Shown: positions 1 to 10,437 of the stretch, one piece after another
How the letters are laid out: every line of letters begins with the position of its first letter
Position numbering within the stretch: the stretch's first letter is position 1
Source of the DNA: Isoetes taiwanensis
Lineage: Eukaryota > Streptophyta > Lycopodiopsida > Isoetales > Isoetaceae
Assembly: GCA_021234155.1 (NCBI GenBank)
Contig: JAJEKV010000022.1
Location: forward strand, 9,800,934 to 9,864,933
DNA: 64,000 nt
Direction of reading: 5' to 3'
Program-made: the position numbers and the translations under genes
The notes under the pieces: generated by a model
Seen by the model: the letters and a program-made list of their open reading frames with translations, nothing else
Told to the model about the DNA's origin: nothing
The model's database searches: none

Positions 1-717
1 TGCAATTTTATCCTAGCAAAGATGTCTTCAAATTTCACTCTTATGATAATTCAAGCTTATCAAAGATTTTTTAATACTTCACAACAACATTTGCATTTCA
101 ATCAAATTCTTCACACTAGCAAGGAAGCCACATTATGGTCAATAATTCCTTGCTCAAATTGTTCTTCAACAACTACAAGTATGCACTAGTCACCTTCCTT
201 AGAATATAATGCTTCAACCATTAAAAATTCCGACACCAACTATTGTACTGCTTCACTAGAAAGGTAGGGATTGATCGAAGTTCCTCAGAGCAACGCTTGA
301 TCGCTTCCATTCGATCATATATATGAGACGGATCAGAGCATCCTTGAACCGAATAATACTTCAAAGCTCGCTTCACCTTATAATAGAACAACCAACGGTT
401 TAGCATTGCCGGATCAACTTTCTTATTCAAGCAAAGTCCTCATTCTAAATATCCCACATGCGTTTTCTTCAAAAATGATATTCGAGCTCAACCTTCGAAT
501 ATTTCATATCTACAACTTATTTCTTCAATGCTTAAACATTAACATCTTTAACCATAGTCTTACTATTAACCTTCAGCCAACTTTCATAGTCTTAAGGTTT
601 ACAATGATGCCATTAGACATTGTAGTTTCTATCTGCATGTGAGCTTCACTGAAGATTAATTTGACTGCAACAACCTATACTGTTCCTCACAATATGACAT
701 GATTCACATTTCCAACA
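1..717 (-). repeat. 3' LTR of copia element A, truncated by window edge
   Basis: Position 1 matches position 5060 of the other LTR and the match continues to the CAACA end at 717. The next bases on the plus strand, CTTCCCCTTCAT (718-729), are the complement of a polypurine tract, as expected beside a 3' LTR. Scattered substitutions and small indels separate the two LTRs, for example around 250-310 versus 5310-5370. Confidence 0.93.
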
Positions 718-1309
718 CTTCCCCTTCATGTCATATCTTCTTATGTCATATCTGAATCTGTATGCATGATTTATTTTCTGAGCTCAGTGAACCTTTTCTC
801 TGCCAGAACCTTTGTTAAAATATCTCGCAACTGCTTATCTGCATTTCTAATATAATTAACTTGAATCAACCTTTGCATATCGCAGATCCCTAATGAAATG
901 CATTTCTAATTCTATATGCTTTGACCTTTCATGCATTACTGGATTTCTGGTCATGGCTATGCAGCTTGTGCTGTCACATAGCATCTCACTAGAGTTTGGC
1001 TGCTCAACTCCAAGTTCTAAAATTAACCTCCTTTCCCATATTAGTTCTTTTGCACATAATGTGGTGGGAGAGGCATACTAGCCTTCTCAAGTAGCTTGAT
1101 AATGCTATAGATGACTGTTTTTTGCACTTCCAAGCTACAAGACCTCCTCCAAGCATCATAAGGTATCCTGATGTTGACTTTCTTGCATCTAAATCTCCCC
1201 GCCCAACCAAGATCACAAAAGCAAATAATATTAAGTTTTTGAATTGTATGCAATTCCCATATCCATAGTGCCTTTTAAATATCTCGTAACACGCTTTTAA
1301 AGAATCCAA
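718..1309 (-). pseudogene. Copia RNase H of element A, broken
   Basis: The frame 1004-1309 contains DLDARKSTSGYLMMLGGG and WKCKKQSSIALSS, the core of copia RNase H. The rest, down to the polypurine tract at 718-729, is recognisable only by switching frames and holds several stops. Here the domain would degrade RNA in the RNA/DNA hybrid during reverse transcription. Confidence 0.85.
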
Positions 1310-2658
1310 TGATCTTTCCTGTGATCATTGTTATATCTACTGAGCATGTTTACACTATGAGCAATATCTGGCCTTGTGCAATTAGCAACATAGGCTAGGC
1401 ATCCTGTTAAAGATCTATATGGAATTTTCTCCATAATTTTCCTTTCATCATCATTTTTAGGACACATGTCCAGAGAAAGCTTACATCCTGGTGCAGCAGG
1501 AGTTTTACTAATGTTACATTCTTTCATTTTAAATTTCTCAAGCATACCCCTGATCTGCTCCTTTTGAGTTAAAATGATGGTACCTTTATCCCTATTTCTT
1601 GACACCTCAATCCCTAAAAACTTTGTAAGTTCTCCAAGGTCTGACATTTCAAATCTGCTTTTCAACAACCTTTTGCACATCAATAAACATTTTGTCCCTT
1701 TTGCCACCATAATGTTGTCATCAATATATAAAGCAATAATGCACCAACCGTCTTGACATTCAAATTTATACAAATTCCCATCATTCAAAAACTTAACAAA
1801 TCCTTGTTCAATAAGATAAGAATCCATGCATTTGTACCATTCTCTAGGAGATTGTTTTAGCCCATTCCAAACCTTATCTTCCCCTTGCTCAAATCCTGGT
1901 GCTTGTTTCATGAAAATTTCCTCATCTAATTTTGCATTTAAGAAAGCAGTTTTTACATCCATGTGATGTACTTCTAGATTCCATGCATTTGCCAAAGCCA
2001 ATAGCATTCTGACACTGTTCATTTTTACTAAAGGAGAAAATGTTTCATCAAAATCCTGACCTTTTTTCTGTGAGAACCCCTGAGCAACCAGCCTGGCTTT
2101 GTATTTAGGTGATTTACCATCTGCTCCAGTTTTGATTCTGAAAATCCATTTATTGCCTACTATATTCTTACCTTCTGGAGTGTTCACTATTTCAAAAGTG
2201 TCAGTCCTGACAAACGAATCCATTTCCTCTTTCATAGCATTTAGCCACTGCTCTTTGTCATTTGAAACTAGAACATCATCTAAGGTTTTTGGTACTTCTG
2301 GGTTTAGATGCATTAAAATTTCAAAAACATTGTTTACCTCATGCTCCTGTTCAACTTGCAATCTCCTACTCCTTCCAGCTTCATCACGACCATGCATCTC
2401 AGTCTCAAATTTCAAGCCTGCTTGAAGTTTTTGCACTTCTGTCATTCTTTTCCTTTTTACTTGAGGTTGTTGTTGAACTATAGGTACAGATCTTTCAACC
2501 TGACTTGAATCTATTGATTCTTCTTCACCTCCCCCTAATGAGTCTTCAATTTCTTCCTGAAATTCTGTTTGTGTTTCAGCCTCAGTCTCAGCATCATTAT
2601 CTGTATCAATCTCATTTACTTTGTGAGTAGATACAGCCTTAGCATTTTGTTCAGTCAA
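1297..2658 (-). pseudogene. Copia reverse transcriptase of element A
   Basis: This is one long open frame of 453 residues. It contains the conserved copia RT blocks: YKARLVAQGFSQKKGQDFDETF, then HHMDVKTAFLNAKLDEEIFMKQAPGF (only part of each is quoted by position: about residues 180-265), then the active-site block YIDDNIMVA near residue 315 in place of YVDD, and RPDIAHSVNMLSRY near the end. The stretch between the KVW and LKQSPREWY motifs is shorter than in element B (KVWNGLKQ versus KVWRLNRAVYGLKQ), which looks like a small deletion that removes part of the YGL motif. The frame ends before RNase H. Confidence 0.93.
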
Positions 2659-2685
2659 CTTAACATTTTCAGGTAGCTTTATAGG

Positions 2686-4051
2686 TCAGGATAATACTTT
2701 GTAAACTTGTCCCTCATCAAAGGAAACATCTCGGCTAACAATTACCCTTCTTGCTTTAGGATCATATAGTCTGTAAGCCTTGGACTGATTATCATACCCT
2801 ACTAGATATGTAATTAGAGCCCGATCATCTAATTTTTTTTTGTTTTCTTTTGGTATATGAGCAAATGCTAAGCATCCATACACTCTCAAATTTTCATAAT
2901 TTGGTTTCTTTCCTGACCAAAGCATATCAGGAATTCCACCATGTGTACTAGCAGATGGCAACATGTTCTGAATAGTCATAGCAGTTTGAACTGCCTCTTC
3001 CCATAAAAAATTTGGTAACCCTGCTGATTTTAACATGCTCCTAACAGCATTTAAAATTGTTTTGTTCTTCCTTTCAGCTACACCATTCTGTTGTGGGGAA
3101 TGACTACAGGTTAGTTGCCTTTTAATGCCTTTATTCTTGCAAAACCTCTTAAATTCTCCTGATAGGAACTCACCTCCTCTGTCAGACCTCAAACATTTGA
3201 TCCTTCTTCCGCCAGGTCTCCATCTCATTAACAAATTGTTTGAACTTTTCAAAAGTCAGATCTTTCGCTTTAATGCAATACACTTTAGTTTTTCTACTAA
3301 AATCATCTATTAGAGTCATAAAGTATCTCTTCCCACTCAAACTAACAACATTAAGTGGTCCACACAAACCAGATGTACCAAATCCAAAATACCCTTTGCT
3401 CTTGCACCTTTTTTCTTAAAAGGTAACCTGTTGTGTTTGCCAAGCATACATCCCATGCAGACTTGTTTTTCAGATTGAGTTGTGCTGGTATTAATGAATC
3501 CTTCCTTGTTTAATACCTTTATTGTAGCAGGATTAACATGACATAATCTTTCATGCCAGATTTTCAGAGATGGATAAGTCAGCAAATTTATACTGGACAT
3601 CAAATGTTGTCTGTTTAATCCATATAAATTTCCAACTCTTTTTCCCACAAACATTTTTTTATTACCAAGAAAAATATTACAATGAAGTTTTTCAAACACC
3701 ACTTTATAGCCAAGATCAACCAACTGGCATATTGAAATAAGATTTCTTATTAATCCTGGTATGCACAACACATTTTTAACTTTTATAAAATTTTGCCTTC
3801 TAGGTCAAACAACCTTAACTCCAAAGACTCTCAATTCTTCTTAATTCCCCATTTCCAAACCGTACATGTCCTCCTTTTTCTCCATTTTTTTTAGCATTTT
3901 TGAGCTTCCACGTCACGGATCTCTCAAAGCCCGAATCTAAGATAAGAGCATCAGTGTCAAATTTTATATTAATCTTAGAACAAGCCTTAGACATATTTAC
4001 CCTCAATGTCTTCATCCCGCTCATCTTCCTCTTGGCTTGTTTCTCGAGCAA
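2686..4051 (-). pseudogene. Copia protease and integrase of element A, frameshifted
   Basis: The protease piece (3815-4051) keeps an aspartic-protease-like LILDSG core, but the following residues are changed. The pre-integrase piece (3337-3771) has WHERLCHVNP and the C-X2-C half of the HHCC zinc finger. The integrase catalytic core is split between 3182-3367 (LIDDFSRKT, first Asp) and 2686-3252 (SDRGGEFLS, then PQQNGVAERKN, which includes the catalytic Glu). Integrase inserts element cDNA into host DNA. The three frames show that this copy cannot make it. Confidence 0.9.
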
Positions 4052-4086
4052 TATTTAGGCTAGGCTTAGCCTTGGATCCTTTACCT

Positions 4087-5003
4087 TCAAATTTTTCCCT
4101 TTCCTCTTTTTGGACTTGAGCAATTGGTTGCTATGTGGCCTTTACCCTCACAATTATAACAAATAACTTCCTTTCCAAGTTTAGGGCAGTTTATTTTAAG
4201 GTGGCCATAAGCATCACAGTTAAAGCATGGGCCAATTTGTTTTCTACTAAACACCTTCTTGCCTTTTTTTCTGTTTGACAAACATGACCTCTGAATCATC
4301 ATCATCATCTCCTTTGGTCTCGCTTCAAATTCTGTCCCCGATCATTCTAATTGCATGTTCCTTTGATTTAGCTACATTTCTTAACAAAGTAGCTAACTGT
4401 GCATTATGGGAGACTGCTCTAGAAATAGCTAGAAGTTGATAGTCCTCATTTAACACAACTCCTGCTCCCTCTAAGTCAGCAATTATTGATTCAAATTTTT
4501 CCGTAAATTCAAGAATATTGTCTTTTCTCATACAATTTTAATTTTCTCAATTGTTTCTCCAACACATCTATTTGAGAAGAGGACTTTTGCTCATAATTGT
4601 CTAACATAAATTTCCACATTTCTGCAAGAGACTTACCTCTGAGTTTTAGCTTGATAGCTGTCCCCACTTTTTGGCATATTATGGATTGAGCTTCCATTAT
4701 TCTTGCCTTCTCATCAACGCTAGTCACTGAAGTAACTCTTCTTGCTGCATTAGTCCCAGAAGTAGTTCCCCCTTCACCACTTGCAGCTGTTCTAGCTCCA
4801 CCACCTGCAACAGAGGCTGACGTACTTGATTCTTCTCCTCCAGATACTACAACAACTGTATTAACCACATTAGGATCAATCAAGTACCATAATTTTTCAA
4901 ATTCTAACACCTCCTGAATGCCTTGTTTCCAAATATGGAAACCTGTTTCCCCTTTGAAGACCTCTATGGAGTTTAAGAGATTAGCTCCAAATCGAGTAGA
5001 CAT
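4087..5003 (-). pseudogene. Copia gag of element A, frameshifted
   Basis: Gag would form the cytoplasmic virus-like particle that packages element RNA. The start ATG at 5003 lies about 20 bases after the PBS and opens with an MSTRFGANLL sequence, like the gag of element B. The reading is broken into three pieces (4509-5003, 4325-4531, 4087-4308), so there are at least two frame changes. The last piece carries two zinc knuckles of the CX2CX4HX4C type (CFNCDAYGHLKINC and CYNCEGKGHIATNC). A low-complexity Ala/Gly/Ser/Thr stretch lies near residues 50-85. It is a clear gag, but not translatable as one protein. Confidence 0.9.
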
Positions 5004-5022
5004 CTTGCTTTCCTGGATTTAT

Positions 5023-5036
5023 TGGCTCTGATACCA
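5023..5036 (-). other. Primer binding site of element A (tRNA-iMet type)
   Basis: On the minus strand the sequence reads TGGTATCAGAGCC directly after the 5' LTR. This is the standard plant copia primer site, complementary to the 3' end of initiator methionine tRNA. Confidence 0.9.
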
Positions 5037-5037
5037 C

Positions 5038-5773
5038 TGTTAGAACTAGACAACACTTGTGCAATTTTATCCTAGCAAAGATGTCTTCAAATTTCACTCT
5101 TATGATAATTCAAGCTTATCAAAGATTTTTTAATACTTCACAACAACATTTGCATTTCAATCAAATTCTTCACACTAGCAAGGAAGCCACATTATGGTCA
5201 ATAATTCCTTGCTCAAATTGTTCTTCAACAACTACAAGTATGCACTAGTCACCTTCCTTAGAATATAATGCTTCAACCATTAAAAATTCCGACACCAACT
5301 ATTGTACTCGTTCACTGTAGCAGAGGGATTGACCGAGTTCCTGTAGCAACGTTGATTGCCTCCATTCGATCATATATGAGACGGATCAGAGCATCCTTGA
5401 ATCCGAATAATACTTCAAAGCTCTGCTTCACCTTATAATAGAACAGTCTGGCGGTTTAGCATTGCCGGATCAACTTTCTTATTCAAGCAAAGTCCTCATT
5501 CTAAATATCCCACATGCGTTTTCTTCAAAAATGATATTCGAGCTCAACCTTTGAATATTTCATATCTACAACTTATTTCTTCAATGCTTAAACATTAACA
5601 TCTTTAACCATAGTCTTACTATTAACCTTTAGCCAACTTTCATAGCCTTAAGGTTTACAATGATGCCATTAGACATTGTAGTTTCTATCTGCATGTGAGC
5701 TTCACTGAAGATTAATTTGACTGCAACAACCTATACTGTTCCTCACAATATGACATGATTCACATTTTCAACA
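5038..5773 (-). repeat. 5' LTR of copia element A
   Basis: 736 bp, bounded on the plus strand by TGTTAG...CAACA, the usual TG...CA ends. It repeats 1-717 with indels. It contains AAATATCCCACATGC (5503-5517), a string that recurs elsewhere in the window. Confidence 0.93.
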
Positions 5774-5839
5774 GCTATGTCCGTATTGAGAGCTCTTGAT
5801 AATGTCTCTACTGTAAAAGAGTTGGTTTATTTATCGGGC

Positions 5840-6300
5840 TCGATAGTGCTCACCGCGGGCGAAAATGTGTATTGTGGGTAAACCGATGCATGTATTGCGA
5901 TCGGTACACGGCGCGTAAATATGGGCTCAGAATTCAAACCGGATCCACGATTTTTGCACCGCCCCTTCAATAATTTGTAATCGAATCGATTTCGCACCGC
6001 GGGCGGTGCAAAATATGGGCCTCAGAATTCAAACCGATTCACGATTTATGACCGTAGCTACCTGTGCGAAATAGGCCCTTCAATAATTTGTAATCGAAGC
6101 CGCATTTTGCACCCGGTAAATATGGGCTCGTGCGAAATATGGGCCCGATTTCAGAGAACCATGGTTTAAATAGGCCCTTCAATAATTTTGACCGGAATGA
6201 TTTTCGCACCGCGGGCTACGGTGCTAAATAGGCCCTTCAATAATTTGTAATCGAATGATTTTCGCACCGCGGGCTACGGTCATGCAAATATGGACCTCAG
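5840..6300. repeat. Hairpin-repeat array A
   Basis: The stretch contains several imperfect copies of a GC-rich palindromic core (TTTCGCACCG...CGGTGCGAAATA) joined by AT-rich spacers such as GGCCCTTCAATAATTTGTAA and GGGCCTCAGAATTCAAACC. Copies here are more degenerate than in arrays B and C; many have CGCGGGC in place of the GTGGC loop side. It begins right beside the copia A insertion (GCTAT at 5774), so the element landed next to or inside the array. No coding signal was seen. Confidence 0.8.
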
Positions 6301-6434
6301 AACTAGAGAATATTAACATATTAGAGAACATTTAGAGAACATATTAACACGGTATCATATGAATTATGTATGATAGATAGCAAAGGTTACTAGAGACCAC
6401 GGTAGTATGTCCCTAGTAACCTTCCCCTAGGTTC

Positions 6435-7027
6435 CTAACCCCTTCCCTTCCCTTTCCCTTCCCCCCATGAGGGATAACCCACGCCATTTGGGTTAGGGAA
6501 ACCGAGCTCACGCGTATCCCAGCCTGATTCTTCCCACCATATGGGGTACCTAGTCATTAGAAAAAGTAATTCCACATGATGATACTTACGGAAGAAGAGC
6601 GGATCCAACTCCACAAAGTTGTTGTACTCATTGTAGTACGTCCTAATAAGGCCATACATCTCTCTTGCAAATTTCATGAATGAACTTTGATATGTATTGA
6701 TCCGAGGAGAGTGTGCTAGAGGCCTCAACCTGGCCAGAGCATCTCGCCCGTGATAAGGAGGGGTTCAAGAATTCCCCTTATTGCAAGTCTTCTATAACAT
6801 TGGGATGGATTAATTTCCATCGCTGGCTCATGACCACAATCAAATCGCCCGTAATAAAGTTGATCAACTCTATTGCAAGCTCCTTTGGGGGATGTGGTGC
6901 AACCTCCACTCCAAGAAATGGTCAAATAGCTCATCGGGCCAGTCGCATTGTAATGCCCGGGGCATGCTTGCGTGCCTTCCGAGTAGCCCAGGGAGGATTG
7001 GGTCCAATCATTTGCAAAAGCAAGCAA
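6435..7027 (-). pseudogene. Unknown coding-like unit, copy 1 of a diverged pair
   Basis: Two overlapping minus-strand ORFs (6725-7027 and 6435-6728) together resemble the unit at 8034-8600. The best match is between the block ending in WWEESGWDTRELGF here and WDTIPWDTRDLWL in the other copy. Both share an aromatic-rich run before it (IRTYYNEYNNFVELDPLFF versus IELYNFHYKSFVDIGKLLF), and ELA-ELIN-I upstream. I do not recognise the family. Stops and a frame change argue for a decayed gene or an intron-containing one. The plus-strand ORFs over it are antisense shadows. Confidence 0.4.
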
Positions 7028-7034
7028 GGATCAC

Positions 7035-7510
7035 CGACGGAGCAAGGAACAAGGAGCAGAGCAAGAAACAAGGAGCAAGAAGCAAGGAACAAGACCAAGT
7101 AGCAAGGAGCACGAAGATCAAGTAGCAAGGAACAAGGATCAAGATCAAGTAGCAAGAAGCAAGGAACAAGGAAGATCAAGGAGCAAGAAGATCAAGGAAC
7201 AAGGAAGATCATGGAGCAAGGAAGCAAGGAACAAGATCAAGTAGCAAGATCAAGAGCAAGGAACAAAATCAAGTAGCATGAAGGAGCACGAAGATGAAGT
7301 AGCAAAGAACAAGGATCAAGATCAAGTAGCAAGGAACAAGGAAGACCAAAGACCAAGAAGATAAAGGAACAAGGAAGCTTAAGGAGCAAGAAGCAAGGAT
7401 CAAGATCAATTAGCAAAGAACACGGAACACAAGGTGAGAAGTGAAAGCAAGGTGAGAACACGAGAAGTGAAAGCAAGGTAAAAACAGGTGAGAAGTGAAA
7501 GCAAGGTGAA
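7035..7510. repeat. Purine-rich AGCAAGGAACAAG repeat tract
   Basis: Nearly 480 bases are built from variants of AGCAAGGA, ACAAGGA and GATCAAG with almost no pyrimidine runs, followed by GTGAGAAGTGAAAGCAAG units. It is open in several frames only because of its composition. The same flavour of repeat follows copy 2 at 8605-8720. Confidence 0.85.
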
Positions 7511-7624
7511 AGAATTTATAGCTACGAATCCAATAATGTTGAAGTATAATACTAATACTGTTGAAGTATAATACCAAGAATGTTGAAGAATAATACCAAT
7601 AATGCTGAAGTATTATACCATTCG

Positions 7625-7812
7625 GTGGTGGCGAAATAGGCCCTTCAATAATTTGTAACTGAGTCGATTTCGCACCGTGGCTACGGTGCGAAATATGGGC
7701 CTGTAACTAAACTGGATCCACGTATTTCGCACCGTAGCCACGGTGCGAAATAGGCCCTTCAATAATTTGTAACTGAGGCGATTTCGCACCGTGGCTACGG
7801 TGCCGAATATGA
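7625..7812. repeat. Hairpin-repeat array B
   Basis: Three hairpins occur here. 7667-7694 is a perfect 12-bp stem ATTTCGCACCGT / ACGGTGCGAAAT with a GGCT loop. 7723-7752 is the same stem, extended, with loop AGCC. 7779-7810 is similar with one extra base. Spacers are GGCCCTTCAATAATTTGTAACTGA-type. Symmetric palindromes of this quality repeated in a row do not arise from coding sequence. Confidence 0.88.
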
Positions 7813-8033
7813 CCACAAATAGAACAATCACATGAGAAAATACAAGGAAAATGGTAGAAGAAATCATTCAATTACACTAAAAGTGTAATATTTCCAAGAT
7901 AATACATGATAATATAAGGATGTTACTTAATTACACGGAAATCACTTGCTTATATACTTAATTTCTATGAAAATCTTTATACCAGTTTATACACATATTC
8001 CAATGGAGTATCTTTACCTGTGATATGTACGTA

Positions 8034-8600
8034 TTATGTGCTGTCTGCTATGCTATGTAGCCATAGGTCACGTGTATCCCAAGGAATTGTATCCCAGGTG
8101 GGGAATTTAGACAGTAACCACAGGATGTTGAAGTCAAGGGAACGGAATAGGAGCTTACCAATATCCACAAAAGATTTGTAATGGAAGTTGTAAAGTTCAA
8201 TGAGGATATAAATCCTATTCTTTTCACTAGTAGGAATGACTAGAGGTACATAGTGATCCAGAGAGTAGGCCATGAAACCATGGAAAAGCATGTCCTTCAA
8301 CTGTTCTAGCCTATCTTCTAAATCTGAGGGGGGTTCAAGAAGTTCCAAAGCACTTAGAGTGATCCTTGCATGACTCGAACTGATCTCCTGCAGTGGAGGG
8401 AGATGACGAGTATAGCGATCGATAATGGAGTTGATCAGCTGCCTTGCAAGCTCTGTGGTTGGACCGTGACGCCATCAATGCTCTCAAAAGTTGCTAAGAA
8501 ATTCATCAAAAGTGCACGTATTTATTCTGCCGCATGCTTGCAGGTATTCCGGATCAGCCCAGTGAGGATGTTCTTACAAAGTTACCATTTGCAAGAAACT
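8034..8600 (-). pseudogene. Unknown coding-like unit, copy 2 of a diverged pair
   Basis: The clean ORF 8034-8348 (104 residues, starting MELLEPPSDLEDRLEQ) contains LVIPTSEKNRIYILIELYNF and ends near WDTIPWDTRDLWLHS. It matches the unit at 6435-7027 over its C-terminal half. Upstream, to about 8600, homology continues in a frame interrupted by stops (ELARQLINSIIDRY against ELAIELINFITGD). No known domain is recognised. Its position between a purine-rich tract and a hairpin array mirrors that of copy 1, so the two are probably one duplicated module. Confidence 0.4.
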
Positions 8601-8604
8601 AGTG

Positions 8605-8720
8605 GAGCAGACAAGGAACAATGAGCATGCAAGAAAGGAGCAGACAGGGAGGCAAGGAGCAACAAGAAGCGGACAGGGAGGCAAGGAGCATGCAAACAAG
8701 AAGCAGACAAAGACAATGAA
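8605..8720. repeat. Purine-rich GGAGCAGACAGGGAGGCAAGGAGCA tract
   Basis: Short repeats of GCAAGGAGCA and AAGGAGCAGACA, similar in composition and relative position to the 7035-7510 tract. It occupies the end of the second module. Confidence 0.7.
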
Positions 8721-8837
8721 GGCATAGATGCCTATTTAAAGAGAAACCAGGTATATATACTATATACGTACATTATATTTACATGTGTAATTTGTACATT
8801 ATGCTCGTATATATAATCAATAATACTGCTACAGTGC

Positions 8838-9188
8838 ATGTCAATAATTTTGTTCGATATAAGTACAGCTCCATTCAATGCAGAAGGCATCCATTTGCTA
8901 TGTCTCTCGCCCGTTATTATTCTTATTGCTGTGGGGTCTACCTTGCCTCCTCGTCCCGAAGATATAGACTCCATTACTTGCACTATGACATATAATGATC
9001 TTTATAGATGTTCTCAAAGAGGTATCCCCCTTGATCCCTGGCTGAAAGGAGTAGCAGAGGGTCGAAATCGTTCTTCCAACGGGTTTTATCGTGTTGTTAT
9101 CCACCTTCATCGGGTTCCAGAGCGTCGCGTCTATGAGATTAATCGCATCACTCAACTACCTGCTCATGATGATCCCGATTGCGAATGA
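8838..9188 (+). CDS. Hypothetical ORF, 116 residues
   Basis: An open plus-strand frame whose second half (from about residue 50) has a protein-like composition: YNDLYRCSQRGIPLDPWLKG, then VIHLHRVPERRVYEINRI. The first half is hydrophobic and may be non-coding. There is no match to a family I know. It lies between module 2 and hairpin array C and has no evident partner gene. A minus-strand ORF over the same bases (8898-9155) is equally long, so chance is a real alternative. Confidence 0.25.
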   Translation: MSIILFDISTAPFNAEGIHLLCLSPVIILIAVGSTLPPRPEDIDSITCTMTYNDLYRCSQRGIPLDPWLKGVAEGRNRSSNGFYRVVIHLHRVPERRVYEINRITQLPAHDDPDCE

Positions 9189-9468
9189 ACTTCTGCATTC
9201 ATGTATGCTATGCCTCTTATATGAGTTCTAAATTTTGTTACTAGAATATTTCAGACATTCGCTAGTTATAAGTATGTAACCATAAGTGATACATGTGATC
9301 CATCTATTTACCGCACATTTTCAATTTGGAAAGCTTTTGGCCATTTTCCTTACATGTAGATTCTAACTTCAGATAAGCATTCTCTTCAATTAGCAGTGTG
9401 GAGCGATGCGTTTTAGATCCGTAGTCCGCGATCTTAAATTGCGCCCTCCAAAAACTTTGGAACTACAA

Positions 9469-9655
9469 TTTTCGCACCATGGCGACAGTGCGAAATAGAC
9501 CTTCCCACAGAATGTGGAATAGTCATTTTCGTGGCGACGGTGCAAAATAGACCTTCCCACAGAATGTGGAATAGTCATTTTCGCACCGTGGCGACGGTGC
9601 GAAATAGACCTTCCCACAGAATGTGGAATAGTCATTTTCGCACCGTGCCCACGGT
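9469..9655. repeat. Hairpin-repeat array C, 57-bp unit
   Basis: Four consecutive units of about 57 bp occur (one has a 5-bp deletion, the last is partial). Each has a TTTTCGCACCGTGGCGACGG-type palindrome followed by AAATAGACCTTCCCACAGAA. The spacer is itself an imperfect hairpin, TTCCCACA-GAA-TGTGGAA. The best copy of the main stem is at 9579-9605. The core is the same as in arrays A and B but the spacer differs. Confidence 0.88.
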
Positions 9656-9836
9656 CAACACTAGTAGATAAATACACAGCCGCAATAAATAGAATAGCAA
9701 ATAATTACAGATAAATATAAAATACTCATAACGATAAATATTAAAACACTCATATATTAACAACCAAAACAATGTCATGTTTTCTTGCCTTTTGACTCTT
9801 TGCTCGAACTTACATGTTGTTTTAGCAAGCTTGCCC

Positions 9837-9873
9837 ACCCCCCCCTCCCCCAAAAAAAAAAAAAAAAAAAAAA
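9837..9873. repeat. Poly-C / poly-A tract
   Basis: A run of C interrupted by T, then about 24 A. It could be the poly-A tail of a retroposed copy or simple slippage; nothing upstream identifies a parent. Confidence 0.6.
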
Positions 9874-10437
9874 TCCCGTTATTCTAACATGTCCACGTGT
9901 ATAGCCACCTAGACACAATTGAATGTTATCCTTTCGATCTATAATTTTTTGCATCGATGGCATAGAACTTAGAAACTCCAAGAAAATACAGAGCAAGTTG
10001 CTCTGTGCCAACACATCTTAATCAGTCTACCCATAGCATAAAGAAAAAATCCCAACCCTTCATGTAGTAACCATTGGCAAATTCAAGAAATATGGTGCAA
10101 CAAGTACACAAGGGTCACAATTGTAACACACAATGAAAACTAAGCGACGTGAAGATTACATGAAAATCAACACAAGATACCACGGTATATTGGAAAAAGG
10201 CAAAACTGTTATGTACAAAAGCGATACTAATGTTGCTTTTTGTAGAAGTCACCTAAAGCAATCCAGAAGCATAAACGATTCATATTACAACAAGCTGCAA
10301 GCTTGCTTGCTAGAGAAGCAACAGAAACAACAAAACTGCATATGCAAGAAGGAGCTCCACGCCAACAAAGGACAACGCCAGATCATTGCTCGCATGGTGT
10401 TGGGATGAGCAGATGCGAGCTGATGAACTGCCGGAGT
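9874..10437. other. Unannotated flank of the replitron-like gene
   Basis: No recognisable gene. The ORF 10133-10408 (plus) is short, Lys/Gln-rich and has no match I know. Since the broken endonuclease gene ends about here, this could be its 3' flank or element DNA. Confidence 0.3.

Larger units (their letters stand above)
1..5773 (-). mobile_element. Ty1/copia LTR retrotransposon A, decayed
   Basis: This is a full-length copia element read on the minus strand. Its order is 5' LTR (5038-5773), PBS, gag, protease, integrase, reverse transcriptase, RNase H, polypurine tract, 3' LTR (1-717). The order INT before RT defines copia. The left LTR lacks its first 22 bases because the window begins inside it, so the target duplication cannot be checked; the right flank begins GCTAT. 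The coding part is split over at least six ORFs in different frames, so the copy is not autonomous. Element B shares its architecture and much protein similarity (for example gag starts with the same MS-RFGA pattern), but their LTRs differ, so they are related families rather than copies of one. Confidence 0.95.

Noticed and set aside
7020-7510. Overlapping ORFs on both strands in the purine-rich tract
   Set aside because: They are open only because the tract lacks stop triplets in several frames; the proteins are simple repeats.
5840-9655. Regular palindromic arrays as a CRISPR array
   Set aside because: The context is eukaryotic, spacers within an array are repeated rather than unique, and there are no cas genes.
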